From positions 18,493 to 53,832 of the forward strand of contig MENK01000025.1 of NCBI GenBank assembly GCA_001768235.1: 35,340 bases of DNA, in the 5' to 3' direction. The notes beneath the pieces were generated by a model. It was given only the letters and a program-made list of their open reading frames with translations. It was not told the DNA's origin and did not search any database. Both the position numbers and the translations under genes were made by a program. This document shows positions 1-12,000 of this stretch, piece by piece. Numbering within the stretch: the first letter of the stretch is position 1; every line of letters begins with the position of its first letter. The stretch is from Bacteroidetes bacterium GWB2_32_14. GTDB lineage: Bacteria > Bacteroidota > Bacteroidia > Bacteroidales > UBA12077.

Positions 1-3000
1 TCATATTCCGGCAATGGAATAACCGATAATTTAGACGGAACTGCAAGTTTCGATCCGACAGTTGCAGGCGCCGGTGTTCATACCATTACATATACAGTAA
101 CAACACCCGGATGCAGCAACTCGTTTACCGAAGATGTTACTATTGGAACCGAAGTGAATTATATTGGCTTACCTGCATTTATGTGTATGGGCGATCCTGA
201 TTTTGTCCTTGCTGCAGATAATGTAAACGGTGAGTGGAGCATTCGCTTTATAGATGATGCTACTTCAACAACACATCTATTAGGACCTTATACTTATGGA
301 GATCCAGGTGCGGTTTTACAAGCTGCTGAACCCGGGATCTATTATATTAGTTATCAATTAACAAACCCGGGAGAATATAATTGTTCGCCCGAAGCATCTG
401 TTAGAATATACGATATCCCAACTGTAAGTTTTACAATTGATGGAAAAGATCACGATGAGCTGGATATTAATTTCTGCGATAATAGCACTTTTGTAAGTTT
501 ATCAGGTACTGCAGATGGGATTACTTCTGCCATAGGTGTATTTACTGGTGCCGGAGTAACGCTTAATCAGTTTAATCCTGCTACCGGGGCAGGAACTTAT
601 TATGTAACTTATACACATACTGATGCCAATGGATGCTCAAACTCGGTTACAAGCGAGGCTATTACAGTAAATGCTGCACCAATTGTTACAATCGATGGCC
701 TTAATATCACAAATTCATATTGTAAAAGCGATATTGAATTCACAATAACAGGTAACCCGACTACCGGTTCAGGAGGAATTCCCGGAACATTTAATTTCCC
801 TGCTACATGGAATAATGGCGACGAATATACATGGCCTACAGCTGTAGATGGTGAAGCACAAATAGACCCTTCTATTGTTGATCCTACAGGATCGTATAGT
901 ATAAATTATCAGGTAACCGATTTAAATGGTTGTATAGGAACTATAACGGAAATTATTGATATAAATCCTTTGCCAACACTTGATATTAATGGAATACCTG
1001 CACCCGGGATTTGTAAAAACGATACTCCTGTTACATTAACAGGAAGCCCTACAGATGTTAATGGATCGTTTACCGGAGATGGAATTACAGATAACGGAAA
1101 TGGAACAGCTACTTTTGATCCTGGCTCACTGGCTGTTGGAACATATGCCATAACCTATACTTATACCGATGTGGTTACAGGATGTACAAATAATATTACC
1201 AAAAATATTAATGTAATTGAAATTCCAATACAATATTCAATTACCGCTCCAGGTGGGGATGAATATTGCGAAGGTGCTGCCGGGGTTCAGCTGGCAGTTA
1301 GTAATGCCCAGAATACATTTGAGTACGATTTAGTAAGAAATGGTACTACTGTTGTTATTACTTATACTGCTTTAGCTGATGGTACATTTACATTTCCAGG
1401 AACATATTTAGATGGAATATATACTGTTGTGGCGAGAAACCCGGTTTCAGGATGTACTGTTAATTTTAACAACTCTGTTACTATAACTGAAATTCCTGCA
1501 ATTGATGATGCTGGAGCAATTTCTGGTAATACGGATATTTGCCCTGATGGAATAACTGTTTACACATATTCTGTTCCTGCTATAACAAATGCAACCGATT
1601 ATGTCTGGAATCTTCCTGCAGGCGTTACATTATCTGTTGATGGAGGAAATACAATAGGCGTTATTTTTGATATAACCTATGTTACGGGTGTAATAGAAGT
1701 GTATGGGATTGATCCTGCAAATACTGTTTGCCCCGTTGGAGCATCAAGTACTAAAACGGTGAATAAACGAAATATTCCGGTTGCTCTGGGTGCTGCAATT
1801 TCAGGTGATAATGTTGTTTGTACAGGTGAAACAGGAAAAATATACTCAATTGATCCTGCGAATTTTGATTTTGAAACATCATTCGAATGGCAAACAACGG
1901 CAGGAACAATTACATCAGATCCAACAGCAGCGAATGTTACAGTTAGTTTCCCTGTTGGATCAACCACTGGTATTTTGAGTGTAAGAGGAGTTAATGCTTG
2001 CGGTACTTCTGCATGGGTAACATTTGCTATTACAACAAACCCGATACCAAATGTAACTATAAGCCCACTTGGAGCAGGCGATTTAATAGATTGTGATCCT
2101 GCAAGCCAGGTTCAGCTAACGGCGAATACAACGGAGGTAGGAGCATCATGGTTATGGACAGCCAGCAATGGAGGCATTATTCTGGTTGGAGATGAAAATG
2201 TTCAAAATCCACGTGTAACCCACGAGGGAGATTTTACAGTTCAGATTGAAGTTACAACCAGTGGCCAGGCTTGTTACAATACGGCAACAATTTCTGTTGG
2301 TGCCGATAAAACAGCTCCGGTAATATCTATTGATCCACATGATATACTTACTTGTGATAATACATCAATTTTCTTGCAGGGAAACTCCAATGCCACGAAT
2401 TCTGATTACAACTGGACATATACTCCCCCGTCAAATGTAGTAGGTTCAACAAATACCGATAATCCTGAAGTGGATGCCCCGGGAACATATACTTTAACAG
2501 TTACCGACCTGGATAATAGTTGTATATCTACAATATCAACTATAGTCACAGAAAATATTTTAGCTCCTAATATTTCTGTTACAGATCCTGCAACGAATAC
2601 AATAACCTGTGTTGTTCCTGCTGTTCAGGTAGCAGGAAATTCTACAACGCTCAATGCAACGTACGAATGGACAACAGCAATTGTTGGTGCCACAATAAGC
2701 ACGCCAACGAATAATACAACGAATGTTGATAGAGGAGGAGTTTATTTATTAACGGTAACCGATCCTGCAAATGGATGCATTTCATCTTTGCCTGTTACAG
2801 TGAACGAAGATATTGCTTTACCTGTAATTACATCTTTACTCAATAATGATGTTCCCGGTGAACTTTCGTGTAATAATTCATCTGTTGAATTAGAAGCTCA
2901 GGCAGCAGCCGATCCAAATGCCACTTTTGCCTGGAGTACAATTACAGGAACAATTGTTTCAACATCAGGAACTAATAATCAGCTTGCCGAAGCTTCTGCT

Positions 3001-6000
3001 ATTGGCGATTATTATGTTGTTGCAACAGATCCTGTAAATGGATGCCAGTCATTAATTGCTGCAATTACAGTTACTGAAGATTTCACTACTCCGAATATAA
3101 GCATAATATCGCCACTTTCAGAGCTCGACTGCAATAATACAACCACAACTATTGATGCATCTGCAACAACCGATGCTGATGTTTGGACATGGACTTATTC
3201 TGCAGGCGGGAATATTGTTGCCGGGCAGGGAACAAATACGATAACAGTTGATGCTCCTGCAACATATACCTTAATAGCCGAAAATACTACAACAGGTTGT
3301 ACATCTGTAGGTAATTATATTATAACTGAAGATATTATTGTACCAGCAGTTTCTATTAATGCAGGAATATATGAAATAGCCTGCGATAATCTTATTGAAA
3401 CAATTAATGCTACAGGTGACACAGATCCTTTAACTACTTATTTATGGACAGGCCCTGTTGGAGGTATTGTTGGCCCGGATGACATTTTGAATATTTCTGT
3501 AGATTTGCCCGGAGTTTATACTATTACTGCAACATCAGTTAATGGTTGTACTAATACAGATGTAGTTACAGTTGTTGATAATACTGCTATACCAGATATT
3601 ACTTTAGCACCTGTTTTAGATTTAACCTGTACACAAACAAGTGTACAGATTAGTGGTTCTTCAATAGTGGCCGACACGTATTTGTGGAATGTCCAATCTG
3701 GCAGTGGAACTATATTAAATCCAAATGTTTCAACAACAACTGTTGACGGACCAGGTACTTTTAGATTAACTGTTACGAATAGTTCGAATGGCTGTTCAGC
3801 CTTTGGTGATGTTGTTGTAAGTGAAGTGCTGACTACCCCGGCATTAATGGTTACATCCCCGGCTGCCAATCAGCTTACCTGTGATGTTACTTCTGTACAG
3901 TTAGAAGCAGACGCTGTGGCAGGTACTACCTTTAGCTGGACAACGGGTGTCGTGGGAGCCATAATTAGCGATCCCTCGGTTGCAAATCCTTATGTAAATA
4001 AAACAGGTAATTATACTGTGGTTGCTCAACATCCAACAACGGGTTGTACTCAAAGTGCCGTGGTAACAGTAAATAGTAATTACCTGAAACCAACGGTAAA
4101 TATTGTTCCCGATGCATGGACAATAACCTGTACACAATCAACAATTAATTTAAACGCATCTTCCAGTACAGATGCAACCAGTTTTGTTTGGTCAACTGGC
4201 GATGGAAATATTGTAATTGGCGGAACAACAAGTATTGCAACAATAAGTGAGGCTGGTACCTATGATTTAATTGTAACCAATGGAGTAACAGGTTGCACCG
4301 AAACGGGTCAGGTAATAATCACGGATAATTTAACGGCTCCGAATGTTAATATTATTGGTGGCCCATATTCTATTACTTGTACTGATCCTACACCTGAATT
4401 ATTAGCAACTGTTGATGCCGGTTCAACAGTATTGTGGTCGGGTCCGGGTACTATTACCAATGCCACAACATTAAATCCAACCGTTGATGCTGATGGGACA
4501 TATACAATTACAGCTACGGCTGCAAATGGATGCATTGCAACAGATAATGTTCTTGTTTCCCTAGATAACAATAGCCCTAATATAACAGTTGATACAAATG
4601 CCGATGATATTACCTGTACCAGGGCAACTGTAGATGTTTCAGGAAGCTCGACAACAGCCGGGGTTACTTTTTTATGGAATGTATTAAGTGGAGGCGGAAC
4701 AGTTACAAATCCTGCAAATCCAACAGCAACTGTAAATGCTGATGGAGATTACCAACTTACAGTAACAGCTCCAAATGGGTGTATCAATTCTGACATTGTA
4801 ACTGTTGGTGAAAATACAATAACTCCAAATGTTAACCTGCCATTAGTTGATGATGAGCAAATTACGTGCAATCAGACAATTGTAACATTAAATGCGTCAT
4901 CAACAACACCAGGTGTTATGTACTCATGGTCAACATTAATAATTGGTGCAACAATTAGCAATGGAAATTCTCCAACACCTGATGTAGATAAAACCGGTGA
5001 TTATACAGTTACAGTTACGGATCCTGTAAATGGATGTACTTCTTCAGCAACAACAACTGTTACCGGAGATTTTACTGTTCCTGCTGTAAGTATAGCAGCT
5101 GCTTCGCAAATAACCTGTTCTAATCCAACGGTAACTTTAAATGCGTCCAGTGTAGATGGTATTAATTATACCTGGGTAGCCACTTTAGGAGGGCATATTT
5201 TATCAAATTATAATACAGCAACTCCTACTGTTGATGCTGCAGGCAGATATACAGTTACCGTGGAGCATATAACTACAGGTTGTACAACCACTGGTTTTGT
5301 TGATGTTAATCAGGATAATTCAGTCCCTGTGATTGATGTCTTCAATTCATTTCCCGGAGAAATAACATGTACGAACCCAACAGTAACTTTATTGGCCGAT
5401 GCAACTGCCTTAACAACGAATAAAAATATACTCTGGACTACTTCTGACGGACATTTTACAACGGCAACCAATATTTCAAATCCAGCGGTTGATGAGGCTG
5501 GAACTTATGTTGTGACAATAACGAATACCGACAATGATTGTTCTACAGTTCGAAGTGTGACTATTGATGAAAACACAACACCTCCCGCAATTTCAATTGA
5601 TGTACCACTTGAACTTACCTGCTCGAGAACACAGGTAAATTTAAATGCCACAGGAACATCGGTTGATTCGTCGCCTGTTACATACTTATGGAGCGCGGGT
5701 GCCGGAGGTAGTATTGTTTCTGGCGCATCTACTGCAACAGCAGTAGTAAATGCTGTTGCCAATTACACGGTAACTGTAACTGACCTTGGTAATGGTTGTA
5801 CAAACTCATCTACCGTATTTGTTGACGAAGATAAAGTACTGCCTGATGTTTCTGTTAATACAAGTCCTGATTACATAACATGCGATAATGCAACAGTTAT
5901 TCTGAACGGTGTTTCAATATACCCAAATGTAAGTTATCAATGGACTACAACCGGATCGGGAACTATTCTAAATAGTACAACCCAAACACCTGTAGTTAAT

Positions 6001-9000
6001 GCTGCAGGTACATATAATTTAACAGTTACAAATCTTGATAATAATTGTTCTGCTACTTCAGTTAATGTGATTGTTACAGAAGATAAAGTTATTCCTGTTG
6101 TTTCTGTAAATGCTCCATCAGGAGATTTAACTTGTTCTGTAAATGAAGTAACAATAAGCGTTAGCAATAATATTGATTATAGCTATAGCTGGAGCGGACC
6201 TGGAACAATTATTACCCCGAATTCCTATTCAACAAATGTTGATGCTGCAGGAACATATACTGTAGTTGTTGAGGATATCGAAAATGGTTGTACAAATATG
6301 TTTACTGTAGATGTTGATGAAGATTTGACACCGGTAACCAGCCCGATAATAAGCAATATTGAAACATGCTACGGTACATCAAATCCGGGCTTTACTGTGA
6401 CATCAGGAACAAATGTTCGCTGGTATAATGATGCGGGATTAATAACTTATCTCACAACTGGGAATTCATATACTCCGGTGGTAACCAGTGCAGGAACACA
6501 TAGTTTTTATGCAACATCAACAGGTGCAAATGGTTGTGAAAGTTTACCAAGAGAAGTTACATTAACAATTCATGAATTACCCGTGGTACCCGTGGCTATA
6601 GGTAATACAATTTGTGAAGGAGATGCTCCTGAAATGCTGACAGGTATTGGAACAAATATTAAATGGTACGATAATACAAATGCCTTTATTGTAGCAAGTA
6701 CCACCTATGCACCAACTGATGTTTTAAATGGAACATATACGTATTATGCCACACAAACCGACGCCAATGGTTGCGAGAGTGCTACCGCATCAGCTCAATA
6801 TGTTATTAATTCAATTCCTGTACCGCCTATTTTTATTGATCCAGATATTGAAGTATGTCAAACACTTACCAATCCCAGTTTTACTGTTGTAGGAAGTGAT
6901 ATAAAATGGTATAAAAATATAATTGGTACTGCCATTGCAACTGGAAACACTCACCAACCTGATGAGATTATTCCGGGTACATATAATTATTATGCTACAC
7001 AAGCTGTAAATGGATGTGAAAGTAATGATGCAACAGGTACTTTTACTATTAACCCAATGCCTGTAAAATATAATGTTACCGGCGGAGGCTCTTATTGTGA
7101 AGGTGGATTGGGGGTTTTGGTAGGATTAGCAGATTCAGAAACAGGTGTTAACTATGAACTTTGGTTAGATGAATCAATTCTAATGGCAGATTTACCGGGT
7201 ACTGGTGCAGCATTAGATTTTGGAAATCAGACAGATGAAGGGAACTACACTGTTTATGGTTATAATACTACAACTTTGTGTAAATTTAAAATGAATGGAG
7301 GCGTATCAATAGTTATCAAACCTTTACCCGGAGATGCAACTTCAATTGTTGGTTCAACAACAGTTTGTCAAAACGAAACAGGTGTTAATTATACTGTCGA
7401 TCCAATTTCAGATGCAACAGACTATGTTTGGTCAGTGCCTGTGGGATTTACAATAGTTTCAGGGGATAATTCAAATTCAATAACGGTTAATATTGATAAT
7501 ACAGCAGTCGATGGTGATATTACTGTATATGCTCAAAATTCTTGTGGAGCAGGGAATGTTTCCCCGGTATTTTTTGTAACTGTAAATCCGATACCCGGGC
7601 CTGCACTTAATTTAACGGGTCCCGCGATTATATGCAATGATGAAGATGGTGTTCTATTTTCGGTTGATGCCGTGAGTGGAGCTACATACTATAATTGGAC
7701 ATTACCTCAGGGCGCAACGGTTGTTGCAGGCGCAAATTCAAGACAAATCACACTTAACTTTGATTATACCGCGGTTGATGATGAAATAAGAGTAGCTGCA
7801 GCAAACGGTTGCGGTGAAGGTACTTCAATCAGCCAGATGATAAGCGTAACTGATCTTCCGTATGTGTCAGCAGGGGATCAACAGGATTTATGTGATGATA
7901 ATACAATATTGGATGGAAACACTCCTTCTGTTGGAACTGGAACCTGGAGCATTTTTAACGGGGCCGCTACAATATCAAATATTAACGATCCAACAGCAAC
8001 TGTAACTAATATTGGTGAAGGCCAAAATACTTTGGTTTGGTCAATAGTTGCAAGCGGTTGTTCGTTGAGTGATACTCTTGTAATTACAAATAATAAAGTA
8101 TTTGTTGAAGCAGGAAATAATCAGGCCATTTGTTCTGAATCAATCACTTTGCAAGGGAATGCTGTACCTGTTGATGCTGTAGGCAGTTGGTCTGTAACTA
8201 CAGGTACTGCCAATTTTAGCAGTGGAAATATCCCAAATGCTGTAGCTTCTGGCTTTGCGACCGGAATAAATATCCTGAAATGGACAATCTCTAAAAACGG
8301 ATGTACTAATTTCGATACTGTTATAGTTGATAATCAAAGACCAACCCAGGCTTATGCGGGTATTGATCAATCTATTTGTCGTGATACAACACAACTTGGA
8401 GCAAATACCCCTGTTGTAGGTACAGGCTTATGGACAGTAGCTGTTGGTGCAGCTACATTCGATGATGCATCTAATCCCAATACAATTGTCAGAAATTTAA
8501 GTAAAGGAGATAATGTGTTAAGATGGACCATTTCTAATGGTATTTGTACAACATCAGATGATGTTAAAATTAGCAATAACAAGGTAAATGTTTTTTCGGG
8601 AGTAGATCAGGTAATCTGTGACAGAACAACTACCATGGATGCTACAGCTCCATCATCGGGTACAGGGTATTGGGCAGTGGTTTCAGGGTCTGCGGCCTTT
8701 GTAAATCTGAATCTGTATAATACAATTGTTACTGGTTTGTCTAAAGGATTAAATATTCTTTCGTGGAATATTAATAACAATGGATGTATTAGCTCAGATA
8801 CTGTTTTTATAACAAACGATTCTCCTACAGAAGCAAATGCAGGTTTAGATCAAATTATAACGGCAAATCTTACAACACTTCAGGGAAATACCCCGGTAAT
8901 AGGTACAGGTGTGTGGAACTTAATAAGTGGTTCGTCCATTATTGATAATATAAATGATCCTAATACAAATGTTTCTTCATTAGGAATTGGAGAAAATACT

Positions 9001-12000
9001 TTCCGCTGGACTATAACAAATAATTCATGTATTTCAACGGATGATGTTGTAATTACAAATTTCATGTCATCAGAAACAAACGCCGGTTTAGATCAAACAA
9101 TTTGTGGTAGTGAGACAACTCTTTCCGGGAATCAACCTGCTTTTGGATTTGGAGAATGGTCTGTTATTCAGGGTACAGCTCTGTTTACTAATATTAATGA
9201 TCCAAACACAAAAGCTTCGGGATTAGCAACGGGGGATAATATATTGAGATGGTCTGTTTGGGAAAACGGGTGGACTTATGATGATGTTATAATATCTAAT
9301 GATTCTCCTTCCGAAGCAAATGCGGGAACTGATAAAGTATTGTGTTCCGATAGCACATTCTTAGCCGGGAACGAACCTATAATTGGTAAAGGTAAATGGA
9401 CAGTAATTAGTGGTTCAGGGATATTTGAAAACGATACAATTTACAATACAAAAGTTAGAAGTTTAGCTAAAGGGGAAAACATATTTAAATGGACAATTAC
9501 AAATAAATCATGTAGTTCAACAGATTTTGTAAAAATAACAAATGATTTACCAACACTTGCCAATGCAGGTATTGATGAAATAAGTTGTGAAAATTCTGTT
9601 GATCTTTATCCAAATACCCCTTCAGTTGGAGTGGGCGAGTGGAGAGTTCTAAGTGGTTCGGCAAATTTTGTTGGTAATACGGCAATTAATTTAGCAACTG
9701 GCCCGAATATTTTAAGATGGACCATAGTTAATAATTCATGCAGTTCTTATGATGATGTAACTATAACTAATAATGAACCATCAGATGCCAATGCAGGAGC
9801 GAACAAGGTAATTTGTTATGATTCGATATTTCTGGCTGCTAATATGCCTGTTGTTGGAACCGGGGTATGGACAATTCAGAGCGGGTCAGCAACAATTGCG
9901 GATTTAAATAATCCAACATCCAAAGTAACAAATTTAAGCCAGGGAATTAATGTATTTCGCTGGACAATAACATACAATGGCTGTACTAAATTTGATGAAG
10001 TCACTATTAATAATGCATTAATTGAAGCAACTGCAGGAATTGATCAAACAATTTGCAGTGAAACCACGGTCTTGGAAGCAAATAACTCCGGGGTGGGAAA
10101 TGGAACCTGGTCTGTTTTGGGAGGCTCCGGCTCGGCTGTTTTTAGTGATATTAACCAGCCAGATACTCGTGTTAACGGGTTACACACGGGCGCAAATGTT
10201 TTGCGTTGGACTATTACAAATGAGATTTGTGTTTCTTATGATGATGTTATTATTACTAATAGTTTACCAACTACAGCATTTGCAGGCCCGGACCAGGCTA
10301 TTTGCTTAAACAATACAAGTTTGCAGGCAAATACGCCAATCGTGGGAGTTGGGGAATGGTCAATATTAAGTGGTTCGGCTTCCATAACAGATTTGAACGA
10401 TGCGGCAAGTACGATTAACAATCTTGAGTATGGCGTAAATACTTTAAGATGGACAATCACAAACGGAAGCTGTATATCATCTGATGAAGTTGTTATATCA
10501 AATAATTCAACAATTACAAGTAATGCAGGAATAGATCAAACCTTATGTACAGACTCATCATTTTTATATGCCAATATCCCGACAAACGGTACAGGATATT
10601 GGTCGGTTGTATCAGGTTCAGCCACTTTCGTAAATAATAATAGTTATAATACTAAAGTTATTAATATTGGAAAAGGAGAAAATATTCTTCGTTGGGTTAT
10701 TTCAAATGGAGAGTGTTCATCAGCTGATGTTGTCTCAGTTGTAAATAATTCTCCGACAAAAGCTGTCGCCGGGGGTGATCAGGCTATTTGTGGCAATTCG
10801 ACTTACCTTCAGGCCAATATCCCGGTAGTTGGAACTGGAGCATGGAGTTTAGTCAGTGGTGCAGCTACATTTGCTAATAGTAGCCAGAATAATACACAAG
10901 TTACAGGATTAAATCCCGGTTCAAATACACTTCGTTGGACCATTGAAAACAATGGATGCACATCATATGATAATGTTGTTATATATAACGATTTGCCATA
11001 CCTGGCTAATGCAGGAGACGATTTCGGGGTTTGTGGAAATTCAACATCTCTTTATGCAAACGATCCTGTTATTGGAGTTGGAAAATGGACTGTTGTTAGT
11101 GGTTCCGCAGCCTTTGATGATGATTCGCGATATGATGCTATTGTTTCGGATTTAGGTTTCGGGGCTAATACTTTACGCTGGACTATTACTTACGATCATT
11201 GTACTACATACGATGAAATTATTGTTACTAACAATAAAACTGAAGTATATGCAGGAATAGATCAAACTGTTAATGTTTCAAATACCTTGCTGGCTGCAAA
11301 TAATCCTTCTACAGGAATAGGAGAGTGGACTGTTATTGGAGGTTCCGGTGTATTTGAAGAACCAAACAATTCAGTTACAAATGTGTCGAATTTAGGTTCC
11401 GGTTTAAATACATTTAGATGGTCGTTGTTAATTAACGGATGTGTAAGCTCTGATGATGTTTCCATTATTTACAATGTACCTCCCGAAGTAAATTTTGTAA
11501 TTTCAAGTTCAGCAGGTTGTCCGCCTTTAACAGTTTATTACATCAATAATTCTTTAAATAATTTAGATTTTATATGGGAATTTGGCGATGGAAACACATC
11601 AACGGATGTTACAGTTCAACATGTATATAATGAACCTGGCGACTACCAGGCAACTCTGAAAATATTTGGTGCAAATGGAGAAATAGTTTCAAGGGATACA
11701 ACCATAACTGTATATGAACAACCCAAAGCATCATTTATTGTTGTAAACCACGAGGTTTATATTCCCGAAGAAGATGCTATATTTATTAACACATCCGAAG
11801 ATGCTGTTAAATACAATTGGAATTTTGGCGATAGTACAACATCAACACTTAAAGATCCAAAACATGAATATACCAGCGAAGGAGAATATGATGTATTTCT
11901 TGAAGCCTGGTCTGAAAATAATTGTTACGATTATCATTTAGTGGAAAAAGGTGTTGAAGTATATGATATTGGGGTGATTTCATTTCCAAATGCATTTACT

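Noticed and set aside
154-156. GTG at 154 as the start of the giant surface protein
   Set aside because: The same frame is open back to base 1 and already encodes an Ig-like module; there is no signal peptide at 154.
2314-11475. Recent tandem DNA repeats or a phase-variable array
   Set aside because: Modules are diverged at the DNA level; the similarity is mainly in protein.
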